A DNA stretch of 64,000 nucleotides from Thalassospira sp. HF15 (GCF_011806525.1 NZ_JAAVKI010000001.1:496001-560000); one strand, 5' to 3'. Positions 10,401 through 20,450 are shown, counted from the stretch's first letter. Notes: a model not told the origin generated them from the letters alone. Program-made: numbers and translations.

Positions 10401-10427
10401 TCGGTTATCGAACTATATCATTTTTGC

Positions 10428-10460
10428 AAAACGGCCCCTTTAATAGGGGCCGTTTTCATT
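10428..10460 (+). terminator. Rho-independent terminator of aapJQMP
   Basis: The stem AACGGCCCCT/AGGGGCCGTT is followed by TTCATTTTT. It begins about 28 bases past the aapP stop. Confidence 0.85.
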
Positions 10461-10536
10461 TTTGTAAAAATGATCCTTGCCCATACCTGCGCAATTGCCG
10501 AAACTCGCCCCACCCCGTTCATTATCCGGAATTCTG

Positions 10537-11355
10537 ATGACCACGCCCGAAACCAGTTCCGCCACACAATCGGCCTTTATCGCTGTTGAACATCTCAGCA
10601 AACGATTTGGCAGCAAGCATGCCCTTGATAATGTCAGCCTGCACCTGCCCAAAGGTGGGACAATGGCGATCATTGGCCCATCTGCCGCTGGCAAAAGTGT
10701 TCTGATGAAATGTCTGGTCGGGATTTACGGCGCGGATGACGGCAAGATCATCCTTGATGGCGATGATGTCAGCCAGACCAATGCACCCAAACGGGCCGAA
10801 TGGGCGGAACGCATTGGTATGCTTTTTCAACAAAACGCCCTGTTTGACAGCCTGAAGGTCTGGGAAAATATTTGTTTCCGCCAGATTGAGCTTGGCACAC
10901 TCAGCCGCAAGGATGCCAAGGAACATGCCGTTCATCTGCTTGGGCTTGTCGGGCTTGCTGCTGAAAGTGCAGACCTTACCCCCGGTGACCTGTCAGGCGG
11001 GATGCAGAAACGCGTTGGCGTTGCCCGGGCCATTTCAACAGACCCGGCTATTTTGCTGCTCGACAACCCCACTGCCGGTCTTGACCCGGTTCTGTCGAAC
11101 CATATCGAACGCATGATTGGCAAGATCGCCGAGCAACGCGGCACCACGGTGATTTCAATCACCAACGATATGCAGATTGCGCGAACCCGTTACCAGAACC
11201 TGATGATGATGCATGAAGGCAAAGTGTATTGGTCGGGCAAGACCGATGATATCGACGATGCCCACAATGAACATCTAACGCAGATGTTAAATGGGTCATC
11301 CCAAGGCCCGATTACCATGCGCACCGGCAAACGCGAAGACCATGTCTATAGCTAA
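10537..11355 (+). CDS. Orphan Mla/Ttg2A-type ABC ATPase lacking the catalytic Glu and switch His
   Basis: This 272-residue ATP-binding protein is closest in pattern to MlaF/Ttg2A of lipid-transport ABC systems (GMLFQQNALFDSLKVWENI, about 94-112). Walker A is GPSAAGKS (47-54) and the signature LSGGMQKRVGVARA (152-165). Walker B reads ILLLDNPTAGLDP, with Asn177 where the catalytic Glu belongs. The H-loop reads ITNDM, with Asn210 in place of the switch His. I checked both codons (AAC and AAC). ATP binding seems possible, but hydrolysis should be much reduced. No MlaE, MlaD or other partner lies nearby. The ATG at 10537 is preferred over an upstream TTG at 10477. Its function may be regulatory, or it may act in a heterodimer. 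Confidence 0.85.
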   Translation: MTTPETSSATQSAFIAVEHLSKRFGSKHALDNVSLHLPKGGTMAIIGPSAAGKSVLMKCLVGIYGADDGKIILDGDDVSQTNAPKRAEWAERIGMLFQQNALFDSLKVWENICFRQIELGTLSRKDAKEHAVHLLGLVGLAAESADLTPGDLSGGMQKRVGVARAISTDPAILLLDNPTAGLDPVLSNHIERMIGKIAEQRGTTVISITNDMQIARTRYQNLMMMHEGKVYWSGKTDDIDDAHNEHLTQMLNGSSQGPITMRTGKREDHVYS

Positions 11356-11383
11356 AGAGCGCCATTGACGGTGCAGCGAACAC

Positions 11384-12148
11384 CTAATTTGCCGTGTAGA
11401 CCGAAACATCGGCCTCGCGGATAACATCCGACCAGACCGGCCCCGGATGACGATCGGTGAACAGCGCATCAATCTCTGAAAGGTGTCCAAGACGCACCAT
11501 GGCGCGACGACCGAACTTGGAGGCATCCGTGCACAGGAACGTCTGACGCGCATTGGAGATGATCGCGCGCGCTACGCGGACTTCACGATAATCGAAATCC
11601 ATCAGACTGCCGTCTTCGTCCACACCGGAAATCCCGACAATTGCGTAATCGACTTTGAACTGGTTAATGAAGTCGATGGTCGCCTCTCCGATCACCCCGA
11701 AATCGCGCTGTCGCACAACACCACCGGCAATAATCACTTCAAAGCCTTGGTTCGCGGCACAGATTTCCGCAACATGCAGGTTGTTGGTGATGATTTTCAG
11801 GCTCTTGTGCCCAAGGAGCGCATGGGCGACTTCCTCGTTGGTTGTCCCGATATTGATGAACAAAGACGCGCCTTCGGGAATGTGTTCTGCAACCAGCTTC
11901 GCAATTTCGCGTTTGCTGCCAAGGTTTAGGACCTGACGGTCGGTATAGGCAGTATTCTCGGTGGTCGAAACGCTGGCCGCGCCCCCGTGATAACGGGCAA
12001 TCAGGCCTTCTTCGGCCATTTCATTGATATCGCGTCGGATGGTTTGTGGTGTGACAGAAAAGTGTTCGGCAAGGGTATCTATGGTCATAAAGCTGTTGGA
12101 GGCAACCAGCTCCAAAATCTCTCTACGACGTCGATCCAGTTTCCCCAT
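11384..12148 (-). CDS. glpR: DeoR-family repressor, GlpR-like
   Basis: This 254-residue repressor has an N-terminal DeoR winged helix (about 1-57, HFSVTPQTIRRDINEMAEEG) and a C-terminal sugar-phosphate sensor domain (INIGTTNEEVAHALL, about 98-112; EFD-like segment GSLMDFDYREV near 180). From memory, the pattern follows E. coli GlpR along nearly its whole length, so glycerol-3-phosphate is the likely inducer. No glp catabolic gene is adjacent in the window. It lies next to the nucleoside genes, so control of them cannot be excluded. A strong AAGGAGAG site precedes the ATG. Confidence 0.85.
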   Translation of the reverse strand: MGKLDRRRREILELVASNSFMTIDTLAEHFSVTPQTIRRDINEMAEEGLIARYHGGAASVSTTENTAYTDRQVLNLGSKREIAKLVAEHIPEGASLFINIGTTNEEVAHALLGHKSLKIITNNLHVAEICAANQGFEVIIAGGVVRQRDFGVIGEATIDFINQFKVDYAIVGISGVDEDGSLMDFDYREVRVARAIISNARQTFLCTDASKFGRRAMVRLGHLSEIDALFTDRHPGPVWSDVIREADVSVYTAN

Positions 12149-12345
12149 GCCTCTCTCCTTCTGTCTTCAATTTTCGTCTTTATTGTAAAATTTTCATTCC
12201 TGATCAAAATGCTTTCTCTTGGTCCATTTGGCAAGCCTTGTCCGCTTATGAGCATCAGAACCGTCACTAAACCACCCGGCTATAGAAACTGCCAGATTAC
12301 GGATGAGCGCGATTTGACTGCTCAAAGATGCAGTGAAAGCATATG

Positions 12346-12376
12346 AAAAAGCCGGGCGTTAACCCGGCTTTCGTTT
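12346..12376 (-). terminator. Rho-independent terminator after deoA
   Basis: The stem AAGCCGGG/CCCGGCTT with loop TTAACG is followed on the minus strand by TTTTTC. It lies about 20 bases past the deoA stop and ends the nucleoside catabolic cluster. Confidence 0.82.
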
Positions 12377-12393
12377 ACTTCTTTGTTTGAGCA

Positions 12394-13734
12394 TCAGGCC
12401 TGTTTGCGCGCAACGATACGTTCACGCACTGCTGGTTCGCTGCCCGTCGGATCAACATCGCCCTCCCCGATCAAAATTGCTTCACGCAGCAAGGCGGTTG
12501 CTTCTTCAAGCTGCGCCTGATCGCGGGTGTGGGCAATGCAGATCGGCGTTTCTGCCGAAACTGGTTGCCCAACCTTGATGAAATCGGTGAAGCCGACGGC
12601 AAAATCGATCTTCTGATCGGCACGCGTCCGTCCGCCCTTAAGCGAAACCAGCGCAAGTCCGACCTTTCTGGCATCCATGGAAAGGACACGTCCGGTCTTG
12701 GCCGCCGTGATCGTGTTCTTCATCGGAGCCGGTTCAAGGTATTTCGCGGTGTTATCAACAAAGTCCGCCGGACCACCCAAACTTGAGACCATCTTGCCAA
12801 AGGTCTCGGCAGCCTTTCCGCTATCAAGCGCCTCTGTTGCCATTTGCAGCCCATCGGAGACATCAACGGCCACACCACTAACAGCAAGCATTTCTGCCGC
12901 CAGAGCCATCGTAACGTCGTAGACACGCTGCTCCTGATGTTTGCCGGTCAGAAAATCAATCGCTTCCTGCATTTCAAGTGCATTACCAACTGCGTCACCA
13001 AGAACCTGTTCCATGTCCGTTAGCAGTGCGACCGTCGGAACACCATTACGGGTCGCAACTTCGGTAATGCTTTCCGCAAGTTCCCGGGCACGCTCATACT
13101 CTGCCATAAAGGCGCCAGAACCGAATTTCACGTCCATCACAAGGCTATCAAGCCCGGCTGCCAGTTTTTTTGACAAAATGGACGCCGTAATCAACGGGAT
13201 GCTCTCGACCGTCGCAGTGACATCGCGAATGCCATAAAACCGCTTGTCTGCAGGGGCAAGATCGGATGTCTGCCCAATAATCGCACAGCCCACTTCCCGG
13301 GTGACCTTGGCGAACTCTTCGAGTGTCGGTGTTGTGCGATAGCCAGGAATGGAATCAAACTTGTCCAAGGTCCCGCCGGTATGACCAAGACCACGGCCGG
13401 AAATCATCGGCACAAAGGCGCCACAGGCTCCGACAATCGGGCCCAGCATCAGGCTTACCTTGTCACCAACGCCACCGGTCGAATGCTTGTCTACGACAGG
13501 ACCATCCAAACCAAGCGCCTTCCAGTCCAGAACCGTACCGCTATCGCGCATATTGCGCGTCAGGGCAGCGCGTTCGTCCATGGTCATCCCGTTAAAGAAC
13601 ACAGCCATTGCCAAGGCAGCAACCTGCCCCTCGCTGATGCTGTTGTCAGTGATACCCTTGACGAAGAAGGCGATTTCGGCGTCGGTCAGAACTTCGCCTT
13701 CGCGTTTACGGCGAATGATTTCCTGGGGCAGCAT
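12394..13734 (-). CDS. deoA: Thymidine phosphorylase
   Basis: This 446-residue enzyme should cleave thymidine or deoxyuridine with phosphate to base and deoxyribose-1-phosphate. Motifs include [15 protein letters not shown] (about 83-97, phosphate binding), [20 protein letters not shown] (about 112-131) and the [20 protein letters not shown] segment, whose Arg and Lys contact the base. The length is typical. The frame extends 11 codons upstream, but AGGAG seven bases before this ATG decides the start. It is the last gene of the salvage cluster and follows the purine nucleoside phosphorylase gene closely. Confidence 0.94.
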   Translation of the reverse strand: MLPQEIIRRKREGEVLTDAEIAFFVKGITDNSISEGQVAALAMAVFFNGMTMDERAALTRNMRDSGTVLDWKALGLDGPVVDKHSTGGVGDKVSLMLGPIVGACGAFVPMISGRGLGHTGGTLDKFDSIPGYRTTPTLEEFAKVTREVGCAIIGQTSDLAPADKRFYGIRDVTATVESIPLITASILSKKLAAGLDSLVMDVKFGSGAFMAEYERARELAESITEVATRNGVPTVALLTDMEQVLGDAVGNALEMQEAIDFLTGKHQEQRVYDVTMALAAEMLAVSGVAVDVSDGLQMATEALDSGKAAETFGKMVSSLGGPADFVDNTAKYLEPAPMKNTITAAKTGRVLSMDARKVGLALVSLKGGRTRADQKIDFAVGFTDFIKVGQPVSAETPICIAHTRDQAQLEEATALLREAILIGEGDVDPTGSEPAVRERIVARKQA

Positions 13735-13793
13735 ATGCTGTCTCCTGCGCACTTTTAGTTGAATCAAATCAGCAGTTTTGAAGTCAGAATTGC

Positions 13794-14600
13794 TTACACA
13801 TCACTTGAAAAATACTGCAGCAATATCTTGATAAGATTGGCAGAACCATCTTTTGACATTTCAAGTGTCTGGTCGTGGCTAAGTGGGGTCGCACTCATGC
13901 CTGCAGCCAGATTGGTGATGTTCGAAACAGCAGCCACCTTAAAGCCAAGTCGGCGACCAAGAATATTTTCCGGCACAGTCGACATGCCAACCGCATCCGC
14001 ACCTAACACCTTGAGCGCACGGATTTCAGCAGGCGTTTCAAAGCTCGGCCCGGTGCACCAGCAATAGGTACCCTCGAACAGCTTGATGCCAAGCTTTGCC
14101 GCCGCATCATGAAGTCCGGAACCGATTTCCGGATCATACGGCACATCCATACCGACAAACCGGTCATTGCCGTGATAGCCGATCAACGGGTTCGGTCCGA
14201 ACAGGCTGATATGATCGGTGATCAGCATCAAACTTCCTGGCACGGCGTCGGGAAGCAATGAACCGGCGGCATTGGTCAAAAGCAAGCGCCCTGCCCCCAA
14301 CTCGCGCAGGGTCTCAAGCGGCTCTGCCATCAGATCCGATCGGCCATGCTCGTAATAATGCGCCCGCCCTTGCATGACCGCCACAGCCACCCCGCCAATA
14401 CGGCCGAGAACAAGTTTTCCGCCGTGTCCAACCACGGTTGGTCGCGGGAATCCCGGCAGGTCTTCATAAGCAATAATGATCGCATCGCTCACAGCGTCAA
14501 CGACACCGCCAAGGCCGCTTCCCAAAACCAATGCGACTTCTGCCTTGAAATCCGGTGCCTTGCTGGCAATCACGTCAAGTGCAGCTTTTACGTTGCTCAT
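13794..14600 (-). CDS. Purine nucleoside phosphorylase (trimeric PNP type)
   Basis: This 268-residue protein resembles the trimeric, mammalian/XapA-type phosphorylases that split inosine and guanosine. Visible motifs are [12 protein letters not shown] (about 24-35, phosphate site), HGGKLVLG, the [10 protein letters not shown] phosphate-binding Arg/His segment (about 76-85), the base-site Glu in [19 protein letters not shown] and VGMSTVPE. The start overlaps the last four bases of the cytidine deaminase gene, so the two are likely coupled. Candidate names are punA or deoD; I leave the symbol open because substrate preference is not readable. Confidence 0.9.
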   Translation of the reverse strand: MSNVKAALDVIASKAPDFKAEVALVLGSGLGGVVDAVSDAIIIAYEDLPGFPRPTVVGHGGKLVLGRIGGVAVAVMQGRAHYYEHGRSDLMAEPLETLRELGAGRLLLTNAAGSLLPDAVPGSLMLITDHISLFGPNPLIGYHGNDRFVGMDVPYDPEIGSGLHDAAAKLGIKLFEGTYCWCTGPSFETPAEIRALKVLGADAVGMSTVPENILGRRLGFKVAAVSNITNLAAGMSATPLSHDQTLEMSKDGSANLIKILLQYFSSDV

Positions 14601-15010
14601 TTGAGGTTCTCCGGCCCGAAGGAATGGGGAATAAGTTCTTCACGGCTGAGCGTCAGCAGCGTTTCACCCGCATCATTGATGATAAAGATGGTGGCGTCCG
14701 CACCGGTGAACTCGCGAATTTTCTGACGGCACCCACCACACGGGGTGCAGGCGATATCGCCAAGCCCGACTACGACGATCTCATCAAACCGTGTTTCGCC
14801 AGAAAGCACCATGGCAGAAATCGCCCCGGCTTCGGCACAGACACCTTCCGGGTATGCGGCGTTTTCAACATTACAGCCCGAGATGACTTTGCCCTCTAGC
14901 GTCCGCAATGCTGCGCCAACAAAGAAGTTGGAATAAGGCGCATAAGCCTTGTCACGAGCAGCAAGTGCCGCGTCAATCAGATCGCGCGGAGCCTGTTTCT
15001 GAGCAACCAT
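14597..15010 (-). CDS. cdd: Cytidine deaminase
   Basis: This 137-residue homotetrameric-type deaminase converts cytidine or deoxycytidine to uridine or deoxyuridine. The zinc and proton-shuttle motif is VCAEAGAI (about 59-66, CAE form), and the PCGGCRQ motif lies near 94-100. SNFFVGAAL and GCNVENAAY form the substrate pocket. It lies between the ABC transporter genes and the phosphorylases in one transcription direction, which fits uptake followed by deamination and phosphorolysis. Confidence 0.95.
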   Translation of the reverse strand: MVAQKQAPRDLIDAALAARDKAYAPYSNFFVGAALRTLEGKVISGCNVENAAYPEGVCAEAGAISAMVLSGETRFDEIVVVGLGDIACTPCGGCRQKIREFTGADATIFIINDAGETLLTLSREELIPHSFGPENLK

Positions 15011-15120
15011 TTTATGATCCTGTTCTGATTACCTATCGCGCCTGACCAAAGCGGACAATATCGTGAAATTGTGGTTTGGCTCTGTGTTTATAATATGAGC
15101 AGAACCAAACCACGAAAAGC

Positions 15121-16092
15121 TTAGCGTTCCTTGACATAGGCGCGGCCAAGCGCCTTTGGCGGAATGGCCCGACCAATGAACCCGGCCAGAAGAATAACCG
15201 TCAGAACATATGGCAATGCCTGCACCAACTGGACCGGAACTTCACCGATACCTGGCAAGACAACGCCCTGCAAACGGGTTGCCGCAGCATCAAGAAAACC
15301 GAACAACAGGCAAGCCGCCAATGCCGGGAACGGACGCCACTTGCCAAATACCATTGCTGCCAGCGCGATATAGCCCTTGCCTGCTGTCATGTCCTGCAGG
15401 AAGGATGCACCTTGCGCCGTTGAAAGGTACGCGCCAGACATGCCGACAAGGACACCACTGCAAATCACGGCGCGATAGCGCATGGCGACAACACCGATAC
15501 CAGCAGTATCCACTGCCCCGGGGTTCTCACCAACAGCCCGCAAACGCAAGCCAAACCGCGTACGATACATGACCCACCAAGCTGCCGGCACAGCAATAAA
15601 GGCGACATAGACCAATATGTTGTGACCACTTAGCAATTCCGAATAGATCGGACCAAGAACCGGCACATCGCGAAACGCTTCGGCACCGGGGAACGTAATC
15701 GGCTGAAAACGCGATGCCTTGTCAAGTGCGGGGGTTTTACCGCCTTGAGCAAACAACGCAATGCCGACAAGGGCTGTCAAACCGGACATCAGAATATTGA
15801 TAGCCATACCCGACACAACCTGGTTGCCCTTATGCGTGATGCAGGCAAAACCATGTAGCAGTGACAACCCAATGGTGGTGGCAATCGCAGCCAACAAGCC
15901 AACCCACGGGCTTCCGACATAAAAGGCAACCGCAGCGGCCGAAAACGCCCCGCCAAGCATCATGCCTTCGAGCGCAAGGTTAATCGTCCCGGACCGCTCG
16001 GAAAACATTCCTGCAAGGGCTGCGAGAATAAGTGGTGTCGAGGTCCGCAGCGTTGCGTCAAGCAACAGGATAATAAGCTGATAGGTATCCAT
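15121..16092 (-). CDS. Nucleoside ABC transporter permease (BmpB/NupQ-like)
   Basis: This 323-residue polytopic permease of the branched-chain/ribose superfamily has about eight to ten spans. The early signature TLRTSTPLILAALAGMFSERSG is followed by INLALEGMMLGGAF (about 35-48), and the RAVGENPGAVDTAGI loop (about 181-195) is the cytoplasmic coupling element. With the neighbouring permease it forms the channel of a BMP-type importer, for which nucleosides are the known substrate. The first base of the start overlaps the last base of the preceding permease stop. Confidence 0.88.
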   Translation of the reverse strand: MDTYQLIILLLDATLRTSTPLILAALAGMFSERSGTINLALEGMMLGGAFSAAAVAFYVGSPWVGLLAAIATTIGLSLLHGFACITHKGNQVVSGMAINILMSGLTALVGIALFAQGGKTPALDKASRFQPITFPGAEAFRDVPVLGPIYSELLSGHNILVYVAFIAVPAAWWVMYRTRFGLRLRAVGENPGAVDTAGIGVVAMRYRAVICSGVLVGMSGAYLSTAQGASFLQDMTAGKGYIALAAMVFGKWRPFPALAACLLFGFLDAAATRLQGVVLPGIGEVPVQLVQALPYVLTVILLAGFIGRAIPPKALGRAYVKER

Positions 16093-17210
16093 TATGCGGC
16101 CTCCCCGGCATCCTGGCGCAGGCGCCAGGCCGTATAGATCTTTGTCACACGCGGTCGGAACATGTGCTCCATCGCACCGGTAAACAGGATCACAAGACCC
16201 TGAATAACCACAACCATGTCATTGGAAATGGTCGGAATTTCAAAAGAAAGCTCCGCCCCACCCTGATAGAGCATCCCGAATAGCAAAGCTGCAAGGAAGA
16301 TACCAAACGGATGGTTACGTCCCATCAGAGCAACAGCAATGCCGACAAAGCCATAACCGGCTGTGAAATCAATCAGCAAACGGTGCTGAACGCCCATGAC
16401 CTCGTTAAGCGCCATAAAGGACGACAAGGCCCCTGAAATCATCATGGCAATGATGATGAACCGGCCCGGTTCCAATCCGGCATAGGTCGCCGCCACAGCG
16501 TTGGCACCGACCGTGCGGATGGCATATCCCCAGCGGGTATGCCAGATGAACAGCCAAACCATAACGCTAATGACAATCGCATAGACAAAGGACAGGTTCA
16601 GCGGGCTTGATGCCATTTCAATGCCAAGGGCCCCGGCAATGTCATGAATGAACGGCAGCCTCAGATGTTCAGCGATCTGTTCACTTTCCGGTGTCATGGA
16701 TCCTTCTGGACGAAGGACATTCACCAGCAGATAAACCATCAGAGACGATGCAATGAAGTTGAACATGATCGTCGTGATCACGACGTGCGAGCCACGACGC
16801 GCCTGCAGGTAAGCTGGAATATACGACCACGCCGCGCCAAAAATCATCGCAGCCAGCATCGACACCACCAGCATGATCGGAAATGGCAAGAAGTCGAGGT
16901 AAAGGGCCGCCAGCGTCACGCCAAGGCCACCGACATAAGCCTGCCCTTCGGCACCAATGTTGAACAGCCCACAATGGAACGCCACGGCAAATGCCAAACC
17001 GGTGAAAATGAAGTTGGTGGTGTAATACAGCGTATACCCCCAAGCTTCTTCATATCCGAATGCGCCATAAAGCAGGATCTCGACAACTTCGACCGGGTTT
17101 TCGCCAATCGCAACAACCAACAGCCCAGAAACGATAAGAGCAAGCAACAGGTTCAAAAAAGGCAATACGCCGACATCGATCCAGCGCGGCAGTTCGACAG
17201 TCTTGCTCAT
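16092..17210 (-). CDS. Nucleoside ABC transporter permease (NupP-like)
   Basis: This 372-residue inner-membrane permease is the first of the pair. It has about nine spans, the FNIGAEGQAYVGGLG element (about 84-98), RGSHVVITTIMFNFI (about 139-153) and the TVGANAVAATYAGL coupling loop. The start overlaps the ATPase stop by four bases and its stop overlaps the next permease start, a tightly coupled operon arrangement. Cytidine deaminase and phosphorylases downstream support nucleoside uptake. Confidence 0.88.
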   Translation of the reverse strand: MSKTVELPRWIDVGVLPFLNLLLALIVSGLLVVAIGENPVEVVEILLYGAFGYEEAWGYTLYYTTNFIFTGLAFAVAFHCGLFNIGAEGQAYVGGLGVTLAALYLDFLPFPIMLVVSMLAAMIFGAAWSYIPAYLQARRGSHVVITTIMFNFIASSLMVYLLVNVLRPEGSMTPESEQIAEHLRLPFIHDIAGALGIEMASSPLNLSFVYAIVISVMVWLFIWHTRWGYAIRTVGANAVAATYAGLEPGRFIIIAMMISGALSSFMALNEVMGVQHRLLIDFTAGYGFVGIAVALMGRNHPFGIFLAALLFGMLYQGGAELSFEIPTISNDMVVVIQGLVILFTGAMEHMFRPRVTKIYTAWRLRQDAGEAA

Positions 17211-18802
17211 GCCTGACCCTCCGCGGCCTTGGCCTCGTTCGGATCAACGCCGGCCATCATCAGGCCAAGCACACGTTCATTTGCCTCGGATGCGGCGACT
17301 TCACCGATGATGGCACCATCGCACATCACCAGAATGCGGTCGGCAAGCGACATGATTTCGTCAAGCTCCACGGACACCAAAAGGACGGCTTTACCCGCGT
17401 CCCGCATGGCGACAATACGTTTGTGAATGAATTCAATGGCCCCAATATCAACACCACGGGTCGGCTGACCAACCAGAAGCAGTTCCGGGTCACGCATGAT
17501 TTCGCGCGCCAGAACCAGCTTTTGCTGGTTACCACCCGAGAAATTGGCGGCCTTCAAATCCGGATTATTTGGACGCACATCAAATTCCGACATCATATTG
17601 GCTGTGGCTTCGGAAATGGCATGCCAATCAAGAAGCACACCCTTCTGATAGGCTGGGTCATCTTCATAGCCGAGAATTGCCGCCTCCTTGGCGGAGAATG
17701 CCGTAACCATCGCCATGCGATGACGATCTTCGGGCACATGTGCAACACCACGACGCCGCAACTCGGCAGCATCAACACCTTTACCAGGTGTGATATCCTG
17801 CCCGTTCAGTTCCACCATGCCTTCGCTGGCAGATCTGATCCCGCCAAGCGCTTCAAGCAATTCGCTTTGACCGTTACCGGAAACCCCGGCGATGCCAACG
17901 ATTTCGCCGGCGCGCACATTGAAGGTGGCATTTTTGACCTTGCGCACACCTTGAGCGTTATCAACACACAGATTATCAACATTAAGCACGGTATCGGCTG
18001 GGTTTGCCTCGCCTTTTTCAAGACGTAACAGCACCTTGCGGCCGACCATTAGTTCGGAAAGTTCTTCCGGGCTGGTTTCGGCCGTCTTGCGATGAGCCAC
18101 CATTTCGCCCTGGCGCATGACGGAAACATTGTCCGTTGCAGCCATGATTTCGCGCAATTTATGGGTAATCAGAACAACCGTCTTGCCCTGCTCCTTGAGC
18201 GTATCCAAAATTCGGAAAAGATGATCCGCCTCTTGGGGGGTCAGAACGCCGGTCGGTTCATCAAGAATAAGAATTTCAGCCCCGCGATACAGGGCCTTGA
18301 GAATTTCCACGCGTTGCTGAAGACCGACCGAAAGGTCGCCCACCTTAGCATCCGGGTCGATATTGAGCGAATATTCACGCTCCAGACGTTTTAGCTCCTC
18401 GCGCGCCTTTTCGACCCCATCGCGCAGAACAGCACCGCCTTCGACACCCAGAATGACGTTTTCGAGAACGGAAAATGTCTCCACCAGCATGAAATGCTGA
18501 TGAACCATGCCGATCCCCACGGCAATCGCGTCTTCTGATCCATTGATTTCACAGAGCTTGCCATCAACATGAATGGTCCCTGCATCGGCCTGATAAAAGC
18601 CATACAGAATACTCATCAGGGTCGATTTACCAGCCCCATTCTCCCCCACGATCCCGTGGATTGTTCCTTTGTCGACCTTAAGGTCGATTTCTTTATTGGC
18701 ATGTACCGCACCGAACCGCTTGTCTATTCCACGCAGTTCAATAGCGGGTTGCACGGCACCGGTTTCCCCGGCGCCGTGCATTTGATGCATCGTATCCGAC
18801 AC
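17207..18802 (-). CDS. Nucleoside ABC transporter ATP-binding protein, double domain
   Basis: This 531-residue tandem ATPase carries two nucleotide-binding domains. The first is canonical (GENGAGKS about 56-63, SVGLQQRVEILKAL, LILDEPTGVLTP). The second has the relaxed Walker B LLLVGQPTRGVD and no classical H-loop, which is normal for the sugar/BMP-type tandem ATPases. The start is a GTG with GGGGA six bases upstream. It lies between the binding protein and the permeases in the order binding protein, ATPase, permease, permease. Confidence 0.9.
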   Translation of the reverse strand: MSDTMHQMHGAGETGAVQPAIELRGIDKRFGAVHANKEIDLKVDKGTIHGIVGENGAGKSTLMSILYGFYQADAGTIHVDGKLCEINGSEDAIAVGIGMVHQHFMLVETFSVLENVILGVEGGAVLRDGVEKAREELKRLEREYSLNIDPDAKVGDLSVGLQQRVEILKALYRGAEILILDEPTGVLTPQEADHLFRILDTLKEQGKTVVLITHKLREIMAATDNVSVMRQGEMVAHRKTAETSPEELSELMVGRKVLLRLEKGEANPADTVLNVDNLCVDNAQGVRKVKNATFNVRAGEIVGIAGVSGNGQSELLEALGGIRSASEGMVELNGQDITPGKGVDAAELRRRGVAHVPEDRHRMAMVTAFSAKEAAILGYEDDPAYQKGVLLDWHAISEATANMMSEFDVRPNNPDLKAANFSGGNQQKLVLAREIMRDPELLLVGQPTRGVDIGAIEFIHKRIVAMRDAGKAVLLVSVELDEIMSLADRILVMCDGAIIGEVAASEANERVLGLMMAGVDPNEAKAAEGQA

Positions 18803-18833
18803 GACAAATCCCCGATTTGCTTTGACGGCTGCC

Positions 18834-19829
18834 TTACATTGGGCAGGCGCTATCGCTCATGTAATCGTGTACTTCAAGGTCACCGGAAATGATTTCTTCC
18901 TTGGCCTTGGCAACGGCTGCTTTCATGTCTTCGGTGATCAGGCTTTCGTTATTTTCATCAAGCGCCCAATCTACACCGCCTTCAGCAAGACCAAGAATGG
19001 TCAGGCCCGGCTCCCAAGTATCATTGGCTGCGGCATCAAAAGATTCGTAAACGGCAACATCAACACGTTTCAGCATCGAAGTCAGGACCGACCCCGGGTG
19101 CATGCCATTCTGGTTGGAATCGACGCCAATACCAAGTTTACCCGCGTCTGCCGCAGCCTGCAAAACGCCAACACCTGTTCCGCCAGCGGCATGGTAGACA
19201 ACATCCGCGCCACGGTCGAACTGTGATTTCGCCAGCTCACCGCCCTTCACCGGGTCATTCCAAGCGGAAGGCGTTGTACCAGTCATGTTCTGGAAAACTT
19301 CTGCGTCAGCATTTGCGTGTTTAACACCTTGAACGTATCCGCAAGAAAACTTCCGAATGAGCGGAATATCCATGCCACCAATAAATCCAACTTTACCGGT
19401 TTCAGATGCCATTGCAGCCAGAACCCCCACAAGGAAAGAACCTTCATGTTCCTTGAAAACGATTGACTGAACGTTTGGCAAATCGACTACCATATCAATG
19501 ATAGCGAACTTGGTGTCCGGGAACTCTTTGGCCACTTTTTCCAGCGCGGATGCTTGGTTAAACCCAATAGCAACAATCGGGTTCATGCCGCGGCGCGCAA
19601 AATTGCGCATTGCCTGCTCGCGCTGAGAATCGTTCTGGATTTCAAAGTCGCGATACTCAACGCCTTTGTCTTCCTTGTACTTCTCGGCACCTGTGTATGC
19701 TGCCTGGTTGAATGAGCGGTCAAAGCGACCACCCATGTCATAAATTACCGCAGGCTCAATTTCTGCAGCCGAAGCAACACCTGCATAGCAAGCGACAGCC
19801 GCGACCACCGAGGTCAGAAGCTTTTTCAT
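18834..19829 (-). CDS. BMP-family nucleoside-binding periplasmic protein
   Basis: This 331-residue exported binding protein has a clear signal peptide (MKKLLTSVVAAVACYAGVAS, then AAE). Mature motifs are IYDMGGRFDRSFNQAAYTG, the family DKSFN-like segment, FVGGMDIPLIRKFSCGYVQG (about 150-169) and ADVVYHAAGGTGVGV (about 209-223). These place it in the BMP/PnrA family, whose characterised members bind purine or pyrimidine nucleosides. The frame runs 43 codons further upstream, but AAGGG plus the signal peptide fixes the start here. It is first in the uptake operon. Confidence 0.9.
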   Translation of the reverse strand: MKKLLTSVVAAVACYAGVASAAEIEPAVIYDMGGRFDRSFNQAAYTGAEKYKEDKGVEYRDFEIQNDSQREQAMRNFARRGMNPIVAIGFNQASALEKVAKEFPDTKFAIIDMVVDLPNVQSIVFKEHEGSFLVGVLAAMASETGKVGFIGGMDIPLIRKFSCGYVQGVKHANADAEVFQNMTGTTPSAWNDPVKGGELAKSQFDRGADVVYHAAGGTGVGVLQAAADAGKLGIGVDSNQNGMHPGSVLTSMLKRVDVAVYESFDAAANDTWEPGLTILGLAEGGVDWALDENNESLITEDMKAAVAKAKEEIISGDLEVHDYMSDSACPM

Positions 19830-19865
19830 TCCGATGCCCTTCTTTGTTTGAATTCTGATTATTCT

Positions 19866-19894
19866 TTCCGCCAATGCCCTGTTGATTGGCGGAA
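19866..19894 (-). promoter_or_regulatory. Hairpin in the leader of the nucleoside uptake operon
   Basis: A perfect 10-bp inverted repeat, TTCCGCCAAT/ATTGGCGGAA, with a 9-base loop lies about 37 bases upstream of the binding-protein ATG. It has no U-run. It could be an operator or an mRNA-stabilising leader element. Confidence 0.4.
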
Positions 19895-20450
19895 CTCCCT
19901 CATCGAAAACACATGTCTCGCAGCGTGAAAATACGGCTCTGGTAAACAACCAATGCAACGCTGGTGATCATGCTGCGGACGCTCATGGTAACTACAAAAT
20001 ATAGTGCCCTGTAAATAGCCGAACACGCAAGCCGTCGACAAAACCTGGCCGGTTGGTCAAAGTCGACCCGCCACAACCGTAACAGCATAACGCGTATCTG
20101 CGGGGTTTCCCTTAGTTTTCGGCTAAAAGGCCCGAAATCCGAACCCTGATCACTTATATTGCATTTTCTGGTTTTCGATACGCGCCAAAGGCGCAAAATC
20201 GTCGCGATTGAGCCCCACTTGGTTGAAATTGCTCCGCACCCGATTCTTCCGCAGCAATCATCTATCGGACAAAACCGCCATTCCAGAGGAAGTGTAATTT
20301 TCACCACAGCGTCACCAACCGGTCATACCGTCTCAGAAAAATTGGTGCTAGCATCCGTGCGGGGCAAAGATTTTCCGACCCATAGATGTGCATTTTGAAA
20401 TATCCCGCCCCTCGGGGACAGGACGGTTTGATTGTTGTTGGAGAACAGGA
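19895..20450. other. Divergent control region between the nucleoside ABC operon and the 5'-nucleotidase
   Basis: About 560 bases carry no convincing gene; short open frames here have no family features. The region holds several small hairpins (GCGCC/GGCGC near 20185-20197 and CCCC/GGGG just before the nucleotidase gene) and a TATATT that could serve as a minus-strand -10 near 19998. Shared regulation of uptake and nucleotide cleavage is plausible but not shown. Confidence 0.35.

Noticed and set aside
17207..18802. Relaxed Walker B and missing His in the second ATPase domain of the nucleoside transporter
   Set aside because: This is the normal state of the second domain in sugar/BMP-type tandem ATPases, so it is not a novelty.
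19900..20307. 135-codon frame in the control region before the nucleotidase gene
   Set aside because: There is no ribosome site and no family-like sequence, and it is cysteine- and arginine-rich in the way of non-coding translation.
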